DNA of 64,000 nt, from NCBI RefSeq assembly GCF_014775655.1, contig NZ_CP061274.1, positions 558,001 to 622,000 on the forward strand. Reading direction: 5' to 3'. Shown here piece by piece: positions 15,999-25,034 of the stretch (positions are counted from its first letter, which is position 1; each line of letters starts with the position of its first letter). Below the pieces are notes generated by a model. That model saw only the letters and a program-made list of their open reading frames with translations, made no database searches and was not told the DNA's origin. A program made the translations under genes and the position numbers. Origin of the DNA: Clavibacter zhangzhiyongii. GTDB taxonomy: Bacteria > Actinomycetota > Actinomycetes > Actinomycetales > Microbacteriaceae.

Positions 15999-17033
15999 TC
16001 AGGCGGCGGGCGACCAGCCGAGCGCCGGGCCGAGGCGGCGGGCGACGTCGGTGAGGACCTGCGCGGCGTCGTCCCCGCGCAGGCCGCCGGGCAGCACGAC
16101 GGCGAGCTCGTCCGCGGCCTGCACCGCGGGATCGGCGCGGAGGGCGGCGGCGAGCTCGTCGGACGGGCCCACGAGGTCGGCGGCGCGGACCATGCTCGAC
16201 GCGTTCCGGGGGCCGTCCGCCCGGGCCGCCCGCTCGGCGCGCGCCGCGGCGTCGGCCCGGTACCGGGCGACCTGCTCGGCCGTGGCGCCGTCGGTGGGCA
16301 CCACGACGAGCGTCAGGGTGACGTGGGCGGCGGAAGGGTCCGGATGGGCGGCGCGGTAGGCGTCGACGAGGGCGCGCTGGTCCGCGCCGAAGCCGTCGCC
16401 CGCGCCGCGCTCCGTGACGGCCGAGGCCAGCAGGCGGAACCCGTGCGCGCCCGCCCAGGTGGCGGTGCGGATCGTCGCGGCCCCGTAGCCGAGCCGGTCG
16501 GCGAGCCCGGGGGAGGTCGGCTGCACGGTGGCGGCGAGGGGCTCGTCGTCCTCGGGGTCGTGCTCGCCCACGTCGGGGACCGCGCCGCCGCGCAGCAGGT
16601 CCCGGAACCGCAGCAGACGGTCGCGGCCCGGCTCCTCGTGCGCGGCCGTCACGGGATGGATCGCCCGGTCGAGGGCCGCGACGCGCCCCGGGTTGCCGAC
16701 CGTGAGGCCGGGGCGCAGCCGTCCGCCGGCGAGCAGGTCGACGGTCGCGAGGTCCTCGGCGAGGCGGAGCGGGTTCTCGGCGCGGATCCCGATCGACGCG
16801 GTGCCGAGCCCGATGCGGCGGGTGCGCTGCGACGCCGCGGCGAGCACCGCGACGGGCGAGGAGATCTGCGGCCCGAGGTGGTCGGGGCGCAGCCACGCGG
16901 TGTCGAGCCCGAGGGCGTCGCCGAGCTCCACGAGCCGCAGCGCCTCCTCGAGGCCCGGGGCGGGATCCGCCGGGTCGACGGGGCCGGTGGTGAGGAAGCC
17001 GAGGCGCGTCAGCGGGGATCCGGGTGCGGGCAT
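15999..17033 (-). CDS. LLM-class (luciferase-like) flavin-dependent oxidoreductase
   Basis: 344-aa F420- or FMN-dependent oxidoreductase-like protein with a bacterial-luciferase TIM-barrel pattern: LGFLTTGPVD at the start, LGLDTAWLRPDHLG, RIGLGTASIGIRAENPLRLAEDLATVD (very typical) and RLRPGLTVGNPG. The ATG has a TAGCCT box 6 bases upstream on the minus strand (17040-17045) that overlaps the stop of the large regulator gene, so it can be transcribed separately even though the gap is only 9 bases. Substrate unknown. Confidence 0.9.
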   Translation of the reverse strand: MPAPGSPLTRLGFLTTGPVDPADPAPGLEEALRLVELGDALGLDTAWLRPDHLGPQISSPVAVLAAASQRTRRIGLGTASIGIRAENPLRLAEDLATVDLLAGGRLRPGLTVGNPGRVAALDRAIHPVTAAHEEPGRDRLLRFRDLLRGGAVPDVGEHDPEDDEPLAATVQPTSPGLADRLGYGAATIRTATWAGAHGFRLLASAVTERGAGDGFGADQRALVDAYRAAHPDPSAAHVTLTLVVVPTDGATAEQVARYRADAAARAERAARADGPRNASSMVRAADLVGPSDELAAALRADPAVQAADELAVVLPGGLRGDDAAQVLTDVARRLGPALGWSPAA

Positions 17034-17042
17034 GGCACGAGG

Positions 17043-19409
17043 CTAGGCGGTGCCGCCCGGGAGCCCGTCGAGCGCCTCGCGGATCTCCGCCGACCACCCC
17101 GCCGGCGGCCGGTCGCTCGCGAGCACGAGGGCGCGCTCCAGGTCGTGACGCGCGCCGGCGCGCTCGCCGAGCCCGCGCCGCGCCAGGCCCCGGTTGCGGA
17201 GCGCGCGCGCCCGGTCGCGGTCGGTGCCGTGCTCGCTCGCCGGACCCTCGACCGCGGCGAGCATCGCGTCGGCGAGCTCGACCGCCTCCGCGTGGCGCCC
17301 CAGCCGGATGAGCGCCTTGCCCATCTGGGCCATCGCGTCGAGGTGCGCGGCCCAGCGGTCGAGCTCCGGCATGCGCGCCCGGGGCGCAGCCGTCCGCTCG
17401 AGGATCCCGCGGTACGCCTCCAGCCCCTCCGCGGGGTCCGCCGCCAGCAGGAGCCCCGCCAGCGTCGCGCGCGGGTTGAGGCCCGGCCCCGGGAGGTCCA
17501 GCTCCTCGAAGGCGGCGATCGCGAGGCGTGAGGAGGCGGCCGCGCCGTCGGGGTCGCCGAGCGCGTCGAGGACCACGCCGATGTCCGAGAGGGCCTGCGC
17601 CCGGGAGCGCCGGTCGCCGCTCGCCGTCGCGAGGGCGAGCGCTCGCCGGGAGGTCGCCAGCGCGGCCGGCGCATCCCATCGCGCGTAGAACTGCGTGAAG
17701 GCGAGCGCGTTGAGGGCCTCGGCCTCCAGGAGGGGGCGGCCCATGCGGTGGGCGACCTCGGCGGTCAGCCCGAAGAGCTCGTGCCAGCGGCCCCACTCGA
17801 ACCACCGGTCGCCGAAGTGGAGGAGGTGCGGGAACGCGTCCAGCACGAGCCCCTCCCGGCCGTCCCGCGACGCGCCCTCGTACTCGGGGAACCACGCGTC
17901 GACCTCGGCCACGAGCCAGGCGCGCGCCTCGGCGCGGGAGGCGAACGCGAGCGCCGGGCCGAGGCGGGGATCCGGCGCGTCGTCCGGCCCGAAGGCCCGC
18001 CCGGCGGCGGCGGCGGTCGCGAGGGTCCACCGGCCCAGCCGCTCGGCGCGGCGCCGGACCTCGACGGGCTCCACGTCGTGGTGCAGGCGCTCCGCGGCGT
18101 AGAGCCGGAGCAGGTCGTGGAGGCGGTGGCGGGATCCGCCGAGCGCCTCGACCAGGCCGAGGTCGACGAGCTCGTCGAGCAGCGCCTCCACGGCCTCGTC
18201 GTCGAGGCCGAGGAGCGCGCCGGCCATGGGCGCCGCGAACGAGGATCCGCGGAGCAGCGACAGGCTCCGGAACAGGTCGCGCGCGGCCGGCGTGAGGTGC
18301 GCGCACGACGCGGCGAACGCCGCCTGCACCCCGGTGTCGCCCGCGACGAGGGCGCCGAGCCGCCGGCCCTCCGCGCGGAGGCGCCGCACGTGGTCCTCGA
18401 CGTGCCATGCCGGCTGCGACGCGATGCGGTGGCCGGCCACGCGCAGCGCGAGCGGCAGGTCGCCGCAGAGCCGGGCGAGCTCGTCGAGGTCGGCGCCCGC
18501 GCGCTGGGCCGCGGGGATGATCGCCTCGAGGAGGGCTATGCCGTCCGCGCGGGGGAGGTCGGCGACGCGCAGGTGCCGGGACCCGGCGAGGCCGGCCAGC
18601 GCACGGCGCGAGGTGACGAGCACGGTGGTGCCGGGATCCGCGGCCATCACGGGACGCACCTGCGCCTCGTCCGCGGCGTCGTCCAGGACCACGACGGCCG
18701 GCCGCACGGCGGTGGCCCGCGCCCACGCGGCGACGGCCGTGGCGAGGTCGCCGCGCCCGGCCTCCGCGCCCGTCAGCTGGCGCAGCAGCGACCGGACGAC
18801 CTGCAGGGGCTCGGCGGGCGCGTCGTCGAGCCCGCCGAGGTCGGCGAAGAGCCGGGGGCGCGTGCCGTCGGCGATGCGGTGGGCGGCCTCCACGGCCATG
18901 CTCGACTTGCCCACGCCCGGCGCCCCGCTCAGCACCACGAGCAGCGGGGCGGTCCGCGGGGCCGCCGCCCCGTCGTCGGCGGCCGCGACGAGGCGGGCGA
19001 TCTCGTCCTCCCGGCCCTGGAAGTCGGCGAGGCGGTAGGGCTCGGTGACGCCCGCGGCGGAGCTCCGATCGGCGGGCGCGGCACCCGCCCCGTCCGCGTC
19101 CGGTCCCGCGGGGTCGGCTCCGACCGCGGCGGCCGGCGGCCGGGCCGCGGCGAGCAGCCGGTCGCGGGATCCGCCGGCGAGCCCCAGCGCGTCGGCCAGC
19201 GCGTAGGTCGTCGCCCGCCGCGGCCGCGTGCTCACGCCGCGCTCGATGTCGCTGATGGTGCGCGCGCTCACGCCCGACCGCTCCGCGAGGGCCTCCAGCG
19301 TCAGGTCCGCCGCGACGCGCGCCGCCCGGAGCAGGCCGCCCAGGATGCTCGCGCGCGCCGCCGGCGCCGCGGCGCGGGGAACAGCGTGCGAACTGCGTGC
19401 TTCCTGCAT
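17043..19409 (-). CDS. HTH-NTPase-TPR regulator (AfsR/SARP-like without SARP domain)
   Basis: Large 788-aa STAND-type regulator. Residues about 23-60 form an XRE-like helix-turn-helix (LTLEALAERSGVSARTISDI). An Ala/Pro linker precedes an NB-ARC-like ATPase with Walker A GAPGVGKSS (162-170), Walker B-like AVVVLDDAAD and a GDLPLALRVAGHRI motif typical of GxP-containing STAND ATPases. The C-terminal 350 residues are TPR-like repeats (ALNALAFTQFYARWD, RARALRNRGLARRGLGERAG). The ATG at 19409 follows GGAGGTG; the open frame extends upstream without good coding. It diverges from a chloroperoxidase-like hydrolase and precedes an LLM oxidoreductase, which are likely targets. Confidence 0.9.
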   Translation of the reverse strand: MQEARSSHAVPRAAAPAARASILGGLLRAARVAADLTLEALAERSGVSARTISDIERGVSTRPRRATTYALADALGLAGGSRDRLLAAARPPAAAVGADPAGPDADGAGAAPADRSSAAGVTEPYRLADFQGREDEIARLVAAADDGAAAPRTAPLLVVLSGAPGVGKSSMAVEAAHRIADGTRPRLFADLGGLDDAPAEPLQVVRSLLRQLTGAEAGRGDLATAVAAWARATAVRPAVVVLDDAADEAQVRPVMAADPGTTVLVTSRRALAGLAGSRHLRVADLPRADGIALLEAIIPAAQRAGADLDELARLCGDLPLALRVAGHRIASQPAWHVEDHVRRLRAEGRRLGALVAGDTGVQAAFAASCAHLTPAARDLFRSLSLLRGSSFAAPMAGALLGLDDEAVEALLDELVDLGLVEALGGSRHRLHDLLRLYAAERLHHDVEPVEVRRRAERLGRWTLATAAAAGRAFGPDDAPDPRLGPALAFASRAEARAWLVAEVDAWFPEYEGASRDGREGLVLDAFPHLLHFGDRWFEWGRWHELFGLTAEVAHRMGRPLLEAEALNALAFTQFYARWDAPAALATSRRALALATASGDRRSRAQALSDIGVVLDALGDPDGAAASSRLAIAAFEELDLPGPGLNPRATLAGLLLAADPAEGLEAYRGILERTAAPRARMPELDRWAAHLDAMAQMGKALIRLGRHAEAVELADAMLAAVEGPASEHGTDRDRARALRNRGLARRGLGERAGARHDLERALVLASDRPPAGWSAEIREALDGLPGGTA

Positions 19410-19551
19410 GGTGTCGCACCTCCGGGCCGCGGTTCCATTGGCGTGATCACCAGGGAGAGATTCGCAGAACGGCGGGTCTCCCCGCAAACGCGGAACGGGC
19501 CGCTCCAGCCGTCGATCCGGCCGGTGCCCGGGCCACCACGAGAGGGACACG

Positions 19552-20373
19552 ATGCCGCTTTTCACCACGTCCGACGGGACCGAGATCTTCTACACCGACC
19601 AGGGGGCCGGGAAGCCCGTGCTGCTCAGCCACGGCTGGCCGCTCAGCTCCGACGCGTGGCAGGTCGAGATCAAGGTGCTGGTCGACGCCGGCTACCGCGC
19701 GATCGCGCACGACCGCCGCGGCCACGGCCGTTCCGCGAAGACGTCCACGGGCAACGACATGGACACCTACGCCCGCGACCTCGCGGAGCTCGTCGAGCAC
19801 CTCGACCTGCAGGACCTCGTCGTCATCGGCCACTCGACGGGCGGCGGCGAGGTCGTCCGCTACGCGGCGCAGCACGGCGTCGGCCGCGTGCGCAAGGTCG
19901 TCACCGCGGGCGCCGTCCCGCCCGTCATGGTGGCGTCGGAGGCGAACCCCGACGGCGTCCCCCGCGAGGTCTTCGACGGGATCCGCGCCGGCGTGCTCGC
20001 CGACGCCTCGCAGTTCTACATCGAGCTCTCCGAGGCCTTCTTCGGCGCGAACCGCGAGGGCAGCCACGTCTCCGAGGGCGCGAAGCGCGACTTCTGGCGC
20101 CAGGGCATGCTCGTCAACCTCATCGCGGCGTACGACTGCGTGGCGGCCTTCTCGGAGACCGACTTCTCGGAGGACCTGAAGGCGCTCGACGTGCCGATCC
20201 TCCTGGCGCACGGCGACGACGACCAGATCGTGCCGATCGCCAACGCGGCGCTCAAGTCCGCCGAGCTCGTGAAGCACGGCACCGTGAAGGTCTACGCGGG
20301 CGCGCCGCACGGCATCGCCGGCGAGTACCAGGCGCAGCTCGACCGGGACATCCTCGCGTTCATCGCGGACTGA
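19552..20373 (+). CDS. alpha/beta hydrolase, non-heme chloroperoxidase-like
   Basis: 273-aa alpha/beta hydrolase of the cofactor-free haloperoxidase/arylesterase group. Nucleophile serine in GHSTGGGEVVRY, oxyanion-hole LLSHGWPLSSDAW, acid in HGDDDQIVPI and histidine in GAPHGI complete the triad. DRRGHGRS is a typical family motif. These enzymes hydrolyse esters and can carry out perhydrolysis. A Shine-Dalgarno (GAGAGGGA) precedes the ATG. It diverges from the HTH-ATPase-TPR regulator with about 140 bases between them. Confidence 0.93.
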   Translation: MPLFTTSDGTEIFYTDQGAGKPVLLSHGWPLSSDAWQVEIKVLVDAGYRAIAHDRRGHGRSAKTSTGNDMDTYARDLAELVEHLDLQDLVVIGHSTGGGEVVRYAAQHGVGRVRKVVTAGAVPPVMVASEANPDGVPREVFDGIRAGVLADASQFYIELSEAFFGANREGSHVSEGAKRDFWRQGMLVNLIAAYDCVAAFSETDFSEDLKALDVPILLAHGDDDQIVPIANAALKSAELVKHGTVKVYAGAPHGIAGEYQAQLDRDILAFIAD

Positions 20374-20384
20374 CCCGGAGGGCC

Positions 20385-20705
20385 TCAGGCGCGGGCGCCG
20401 TCCTCGACGGCGCCCGCGATCTCCGTCAGCGCGGCCACGTGGCCGTCGAAGGCCCGGCGCCCGGCCGCGGTGAGGGCGAGCCACGTCAGCTGCCGCCGGT
20501 CCGCGCGCCCGGCCGAGGACGCCTTCCGCGACGACACGTAGCCCGCGTCCGCGAGCGCCTTCAGGTGCTTGCTCAGGCTCGCGTCGGCGATCCCGAGCGC
20601 GTCCCGCAGCACCGTGAAGTCGACCTGGTCGACGCGGCGGAGGATGCCGCAGACGCGCAGGCGGACCGGGGCGTGGATCAGCTCGTCGAACGCGGCCTCA
20701 GCCAC
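20385..20705 (-). CDS. winged-helix transcriptional regulator (MarR/ArsR-like)
   Basis: 106-aa single-domain regulator: FTVLRDALGIADASLSKHLKALADAGYV is the recognition helix-wing region of the DNA-binding winged-HTH family (PF13601-like). The GTG start overlaps the stop region of the upstream membrane-protein gene by 8 bases, so the two are coupled. It probably binds the AT-rich element upstream of that gene (21162-21178). The final codons are part of a 12-bp hairpin. Confidence 0.9.
   Translation of the reverse strand: MAEAAFDELIHAPVRLRVCGILRRVDQVDFTVLRDALGIADASLSKHLKALADAGYVSSRKASSAGRADRRQLTWLALTAAGRRAFDGHVAALTEIAGAVEDGARA
20391..20417. terminator. hairpin between convergent hydrolase and regulator genes
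   Basis: A 12-bp perfect stem (GCGGGCGCCGTC, 20391-20402, with 20406-20417) and the 3-base loop CTC. It overlaps the 3' end of the regulator gene and lies 18 bases past the hydrolase stop, so it can act in both directions. Confidence 0.75.
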
Positions 20706-21156
20706 GGCGGCGGATCCCGTCGACGGCGGCCTCGAAGGCCCGCGTCGCGAGCCAGGTGACGAGCGCGAAGGCCGCCAGCGCCGTGAGGGCCACGGCCCAG
20801 CCGAGCCCCTGCGCGACGAGGCCCAGCGAGATCGAGAAGAGCACGAGGCAGCCGAGGAGCGCGGCCGCGACGAGGAGCACCGCGCGCACGCCGACCCGGC
20901 GGAACCGGATGCCCGTGCGGCGGCGGATGAGGACCAGGAGGACCACCGCGGCGACGATCAGGGCCCAGGAGGTCCGCGGCGGCTCGTAGTCGGCGCCGGG
21001 GGAGAGGGTCGCGGCCTGCGCCACCCAGGCCAGGGCGATGGCCCCGAAGCCCGCGAGGTGCCCGCGCGGCACGGCGATGCGGGCGGCCAGCGCCTCGCGG
21101 TCGGACCGGAGGCCGTCGAGGGCGGCGGCCGCGTCTGCTGCTCGGTCGTTTTCCAT
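20698..21156 (-). CDS. small membrane protein coupled to winged-helix regulator
   Basis: 152-aa membrane protein with about four hydrophobic segments (GAIALAWVAQAA; WALIVAAVVLLVLI; VLLVAAALLGCLVLFSISLG; VALTALAAFALVTWLA). No family recognised. Its ATG follows a TAGGTT -10-like box by 6 bases (minus strand, 21163-21168), predicting leaderless translation. Followed by and overlapping the regulator gene by 8 bases, a common layout for a membrane protein with its own repressor. Confidence 0.85.
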   Translation of the reverse strand: MENDRAADAAAALDGLRSDREALAARIAVPRGHLAGFGAIALAWVAQAATLSPGADYEPPRTSWALIVAAVVLLVLIRRRTGIRFRRVGVRAVLLVAAALLGCLVLFSISLGLVAQGLGWAVALTALAAFALVTWLATRAFEAAVDGIRRRG

Positions 21157-21161
21157 GAGGG

Positions 21162-21178
21162 AAACCTACATCTGGTTT
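21162..21178. promoter_or_regulatory. promoter/operator of membrane protein-regulator operon
   Basis: AAACC-TACATCT-GGTTT is an AT-rich inverted repeat with 5-bp arms overlapping the minus-strand -10 box TAGGTT (21163-21168), 6 bases before the start at 21156. It is a candidate site for the winged-helix regulator encoded in the same operon. Confidence 0.55.
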
Positions 21179-21208
21179 TCCGTCACGGCAAGTGACCGGC
21201 GGTCGCGG

Positions 21209-22174
21209 TCAGGGGAGGAGCACGATGGAGCCGGTCGTGCGCCGGGCCTCCAGATCCTCGTGCGCGCGGGCCGCGTCCGCGAGCGGGTAGGTCGCGCCGA
21301 CGCGCACGTCGAGGGATCCGTCGAGCACCCCGGCGAACAGCTCGCCCGCGCGCCACCGCCGCTCCTCCGCGTCGAGCAGGAAGTGGGCGAGCGTCGGCCG
21401 GGTGACGGAGAGGGATCCGCCGGAGTTGAGCCGCTGCAGGTCGAACGGCGGCACCTGCCCGCTCGCGCCGCCGAAGAGCACGAGCGTGCCGCGGATGCGC
21501 AGCGAGTCGAGCGAGCCGTCGAACGTGTCGCGGCCGACGCCGTCGTAGACCACGTCGACGCCGCGTCCGTCGGTGAGCTCGCGGACGCGCACCGGCACGT
21601 CGTCGTAGCCGAGCACGTGCGCCGCGCCGGCCGCGCGCGAGAGCGCCGCCTTCTCCTCGGTGGAGACCGTGGTGATCACCTCGACGCCGCGATCCGCGAG
21701 CAGCTGCGTGAGGAGGAGCCCCACGCCGCCGGCGCCAGCGTGCACGAGCGCGCGATCGCCGGGACCGGCCGGGTACGAGCTCGTGGCGAGGTAGTGCGCG
21801 GTGAGGCCCTGGAGCGGGAGCGCCGCGGCGACCTCCATGTCGACGCCGTCGGGCACGGGCAGCAGCGTCTCGGCGCGCACGAGCGCGTGCTGCGCGTAGG
21901 TGCCCGACGCCTCCGCGGTCGCGACGCGGTCGCCCACGTGCACGCCGGCCACGCCGTCGCCGAGCGCCTCGATCACGCCGGCGGCCTCGGATCCGGGGAC
22001 GTAGGGGTGCGCCATCGGGTAGACGCCGCTCCGGCGGTACGTGTCGATGAAGTTGACGCCGGCGGCGTGCACGCGGATTCGCACCTCGCCGGGCCCCGGA
22101 TCCGGCACCGGGCCGTCCGTCAGGGTCATGACCTCGGGGCCGCCGGGCCCCTCCACCTCGATGCGCGCGCTCAT
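21209..22174 (-). CDS. NADPH:quinone oxidoreductase (zinc-independent MDR family)
   Basis: 321-aa quinone oxidoreductase/zeta-crystallin-type enzyme: [34 protein letters not shown], the QLGLTAHY-like [10 protein letters not shown], and the nucleotide-binding [17 protein letters not shown]. It lacks the zinc ligands of alcohol dehydrogenases. It reduces quinones or alkenals using NADPH. The start at 22174 is supported by a CAGGCT -10-like box 6 bases upstream on the minus strand (22181-22186). Divergent from cysK but functionally unrelated. Confidence 0.93.
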   Translation of the reverse strand: MSARIEVEGPGGPEVMTLTDGPVPDPGPGEVRIRVHAAGVNFIDTYRRSGVYPMAHPYVPGSEAAGVIEALGDGVAGVHVGDRVATAEASGTYAQHALVRAETLLPVPDGVDMEVAAALPLQGLTAHYLATSSYPAGPGDRALVHAGAGGVGLLLTQLLADRGVEVITTVSTEEKAALSRAAGAAHVLGYDDVPVRVRELTDGRGVDVVYDGVGRDTFDGSLDSLRIRGTLVLFGGASGQVPPFDLQRLNSGGSLSVTRPTLAHFLLDAEERRWRAGELFAGVLDGSLDVRVGATYPLADAARAHEDLEARRTTGSIVLLP

Positions 22175-22293
22175 GGGTCCAGCCTGCCGGAATGCCGCCG
22201 CCGTGCGCGCGGTTGGCCTCCCATAGGCTCGACGACGAGCAGGTGCGCGCGGCTCGCCCCGCACCGATCACGATCACGACGAAGGTGGAACCC

Positions 22294-23232
22294 ATGGCAG
22301 GTCGCGTCTACGACGACATCACCCAGCTGGTCGGCGGCACGCCGCTCGTGCGCCTCAACCGGCTCACGGAGGGGCTCGACGCGACCGTCCTCGTGAAGCT
22401 CGAGTCGCACAACCCCGCATCCAGCGTGAAGGACCGCATCGGCGTCGCCATCATCGACGCGGCCGAGGCGTCGGGGCAGCTGAAGCCCGGCGGCACCATC
22501 GTCGAGGGCACGAGCGGAAACACCGGCATCGCGCTCGCCATGGTGGGCGCGGCGCGCGGCTACACGGTCATCCTCACCATGCCCGAGACCATGAGCATCG
22601 AGCGCCGGCTGGTGCTGCGCGCGTACGGCGCGCAGATCGTCCTCACGCCCGGGCCCGAGGGCATGCGCGGCGCCGTCGAGCGCGCGCAGCAGATCGTCGC
22701 GGAGACGCCGAACGCCATCTGGGCGAAGCAGTTCGCGAACGCGGCGAACCCGCAGAAGCACCGCGAGACCACGGCCGAGGAGGTCTGGGCGGACACCGAC
22801 GGCGCCGTCGACGTGTTCATCGCGGGCGTCGGCACGGGCGGCACCATCACGGGCGTCGGCCAGGTGCTCAAGGAGCGCAAGCCCGACGTGCGGATCGTCG
22901 CGGTCGAGCCGCTCGACTCGCCCATCCTGAACGGCGGCAAGCCCGGCCCGCACAAGATCCAGGGCATCGGCGCGAACTTCGTGCCCGAGATCCTCGACAC
23001 CGAGGTCTACGACGAGGTCGTCGACGTCTCGCTCGAGGACTCCATCCGCGTCTCCCGCGCGCTCGCGACCGACGAGGGGATCCTGTGCGGCATCTCGTCC
23101 GGCTCCATCGTGTGGGCCGCGCTCGAGATCGCGAAGCGGCCCGAGAGCGCGGGCAAGACCATCGTCGCCATCGTGTGCGACTACGGCGAGCGGTACCTCT
23201 CCACCGTGCTGTTCGACGACCTGCGCGACTAG
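22294..23232 (+). CDS. cysK: cysteine synthase A (O-acetylserine sulfhydrylase)
   Basis: PLP enzyme of 312 aa making L-cysteine from O-acetylserine and sulfide. PLP-binding lysine is K46 in [11 protein letters not shown]; the substrate loop [10 protein letters not shown] and the phosphate-binding GTGGTITG are intact. A TAGGCT -10-like box at about 22225 and the Shine-Dalgarno GAAGGTGGAA precede the ATG. Followed after 2 bases by the serine acetyltransferase gene, giving the complete two-step serine-to-cysteine pathway. Confidence 0.97.
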   Translation: MAGRVYDDITQLVGGTPLVRLNRLTEGLDATVLVKLESHNPASSVKDRIGVAIIDAAEASGQLKPGGTIVEGTSGNTGIALAMVGAARGYTVILTMPETMSIERRLVLRAYGAQIVLTPGPEGMRGAVERAQQIVAETPNAIWAKQFANAANPQKHRETTAEEVWADTDGAVDVFIAGVGTGGTITGVGQVLKERKPDVRIVAVEPLDSPILNGGKPGPHKIQGIGANFVPEILDTEVYDEVVDVSLEDSIRVSRALATDEGILCGISSGSIVWAALEIAKRPESAGKTIVAIVCDYGERYLSTVLFDDLRD

Positions 23233-23234
23233 GC

Positions 23235-23819
23235 GTGGGAGTCGTCGCCCGCCTCGTCGAGGACCTCCGCTCCGCCCGCGCCCACGATCCGGCCGCGCGC
23301 GGGTACCTGGAGATGGTGCTCGGCTACCCGGGCCTGCACGCCGTGTGGCTGCACCGGGTGTCGCACGCGCTCTGGCGACGGCGGATCCGGCTGGCGGCGC
23401 GGCTGCTCGCGCAGGTCGGGCGGGCGCTGACCGGGGTGGAGATCCACCCGGGCGCGCGCATCGGGCGGCGGCTGTTCATCGACCACGGCATGGGCGTCGT
23501 GATCGGCGCGACGGCCGAGATCGGCGACGACGTGCTCATGTACCACGGCGTCACGCTGGGCGGGAAGAGCCTCGTGCACGGCAAGCGGCACCCGACCGTG
23601 GGCGACGGCGTCACCATCGGCGCCGGGGCGAAGCTGCTCGGGCCCATCACGGTCGGCGCGGGCAGCGTCATCGGGGCGAACGCCGTGGTCGTGAAGGACG
23701 CGCCCGCGGGATCCGTGCTCACGGGCATCCCCGCGGTGGAGACCGGGAAGCGGGCCGGGCGCGGGCCCGACGCGCACGTGGATCCGGCGTTCTTCGTCGA
23801 CCCGGCGATCTACATCTGA
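23235..23819 (+). CDS. cysE: serine O-acetyltransferase
   Basis: 194-aa left-handed beta-helix acetyltransferase that converts serine to O-acetylserine for CysK. The short actinobacterial form lacks the long N-terminal domain of E. coli CysE. Diagnostic stretches are [34 protein letters not shown] and YHGVTLGG; hexapeptide repeats continue to VLTGIPA. Ends in YI, the usual C-terminal Ile that docks into the CysK active site. The GTG start is 2 bases past the cysK stop. Confidence 0.96.
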   Translation: MGVVARLVEDLRSARAHDPAARGYLEMVLGYPGLHAVWLHRVSHALWRRRIRLAARLLAQVGRALTGVEIHPGARIGRRLFIDHGMGVVIGATAEIGDDVLMYHGVTLGGKSLVHGKRHPTVGDGVTIGAGAKLLGPITVGAGSVIGANAVVVKDAPAGSVLTGIPAVETGKRAGRGPDAHVDPAFFVDPAIYI

Positions 23820-24493
23820 TGGCCGAGCGCGGGTCACCCGGCGAGCCCGGCGCCGTCGAGCCGACGCCCACGGTCGAGCTCTCGACGCACGGCGTGGGCC
23901 CGTGGCCCGGCGGACCGGAGGCGTGGCCCGACGAGCCGCACCTGGATCCCGAGCTGCTGGAGCGCGGCGACACCCGCAACGTCATTGACCGGTACCGCTA
24001 CTGGTCCATGGACGCGATCGTCGCCGACCTCGACCAGCACCGGCACCCGTTCCACGTGGCCATCGAGAACTGGCAGCACGACATGAACATCGGGTCGATC
24101 GTCCGGAGCGCCAACGCGTTCGCGGCCGACACCGTGCACATCGTCGGGCGGCGCCGCTGGAACAAGCGCGGCGCCATGGTCACCGACCGCTACCAGCACG
24201 TCGTGCACCACGCGACCATCGCCGACCTCGTGGAGTGGGCGCGCGGCGAGGGCCTGCCGATCATCGCGATCGACAACGTCGACGGATCCGTGCTGCTCGA
24301 GACCACGCGCCTCCCCGATCGCTGCGTGCTCGTCTTCGGCCAGGAGGGCCCGGGCCTCAGCGACGAGGCGGTGGCGGCGGCCGACATGACCGTCGCGATC
24401 TCGCAGTTCGGGTCCACGCGCTCCATCAACGCGTCGGCGGCGGCCGCGGTGGTCATGCACGCGTGGGTCATGCAGCACGTCGCGTTCGACTGA
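23819..24493 (+). CDS. TrmH/SpoU-family RNA 2'-O-methyltransferase
   Basis: 224-aa SPOUT methyltransferase acting on tRNA or rRNA ribose. The N-terminal 60 residues are a variable Pro/Asp-rich extension; the SPOUT core has NIGSIVRSANAFAADTVHIV (motif 1), VLVFGQEGPGLSDE (motif 2) and STRSINASAAAAVVMHAW (motif 3, knot and SAM binding). The ATG overlaps the cysE stop as TGATG, so it is the third gene of the cys operon. Which nucleotide it modifies is not clear. Confidence 0.93.
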   Translation: MAERGSPGEPGAVEPTPTVELSTHGVGPWPGGPEAWPDEPHLDPELLERGDTRNVIDRYRYWSMDAIVADLDQHRHPFHVAIENWQHDMNIGSIVRSANAFAADTVHIVGRRRWNKRGAMVTDRYQHVVHHATIADLVEWARGEGLPIIAIDNVDGSVLLETTRLPDRCVLVFGQEGPGLSDEAVAAADMTVAISQFGSTRSINASAAAAVVMHAWVMQHVAFD

Positions 24494-24509
24494 CGCGCCG
24501 GGCGGCGGC

Positions 24510-24992
24510 CTAGGCGCTCGCCGGGTCGAGCCGGCCGAGGAGCTCCGCGAGCGTGAGGCGCTCGCGCGCGTCGAGCGGGGCGAGCAGCGCCTCCTCCGTG
24601 GCGAGGTGGTCGGGGAGCACGCGGTCGACGAGCCGCCGGCCCGCCGCGGTGAGCTCGACGAGCTTGCCGCGCCCGTCCTCCGGGCGGGGCAGTCGAGCCA
24701 CGAGGCCGAGGCCCTCCAGCCGGTTGAGGCGCTGCGCGACGGCGCTCGTGGTGATCATCGACTCCCGCGCGAGCTGCGCGGGCGGCAGCCGGTGGGGCGC
24801 GCCCTGGCGGCGGAGCGTGGCGAGCACGTCGAAGGTCGAGGCGTCGATCCCGTGGCGCGCGAAGGTCCGGTCGAGCTCGGCGGCGACGGCCCCGGCCGCC
24901 CGTGCGAGCCGGCCGACGACGGCCATCGGCGAGGCGTCGAGGTCGGGGCGCTCGGCTGCCCACTGCGTGAGGATGCGGTCGACGTGGTCCAT
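24510..24992 (-). CDS. MarR-family regulator of the adjacent EamA exporter
   Basis: 160-aa MarR protein: winged helix with FDVLATLRRQGAPHRLPPAQLARESMITTSAVAQRLNRLE split over about 50 residues and the wing DGRGKLVELTAAGRRLVD. The ATG has a TAGGGT box 7 bases upstream on the minus strand (25000-25005). The palindrome at 25007-25024 lies directly upstream and overlaps the promoter of the divergent EamA gene, so it should repress both. Confidence 0.93.
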   Translation of the reverse strand: MDHVDRILTQWAAERPDLDASPMAVVGRLARAAGAVAAELDRTFARHGIDASTFDVLATLRRQGAPHRLPPAQLARESMITTSAVAQRLNRLEGLGLVARLPRPEDGRGKLVELTAAGRRLVDRVLPDHLATEEALLAPLDARERLTLAELLGRLDPASA

Positions 24993-25006
24993 GCCGCCCA
25001 CCCTAC

Positions 25007-25028
25007 TAGCTAAGCGCTGAGCTACATT
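25007..25028. promoter_or_regulatory. MarR operator overlapping the EamA -10 box
   Basis: TAGCTAAGCGCTGAGCTA (25007-25024) is palindromic but for one base pair. It runs into the plus-strand -10 box TACATT (25023-25028), which lies 6 bases before the GTG at 25035, so the EamA mRNA is probably leaderless. Confidence 0.8.
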
Positions 25029-25034
25029 GGGCGC

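Noticed and set aside
15337-19419. 1360-codon minus-strand frame
   Set aside because: Arg/Pro/Ala-rich out-of-frame reading across two real genes (LLM oxidoreductase, STAND regulator) and antisense to the MFS gene.
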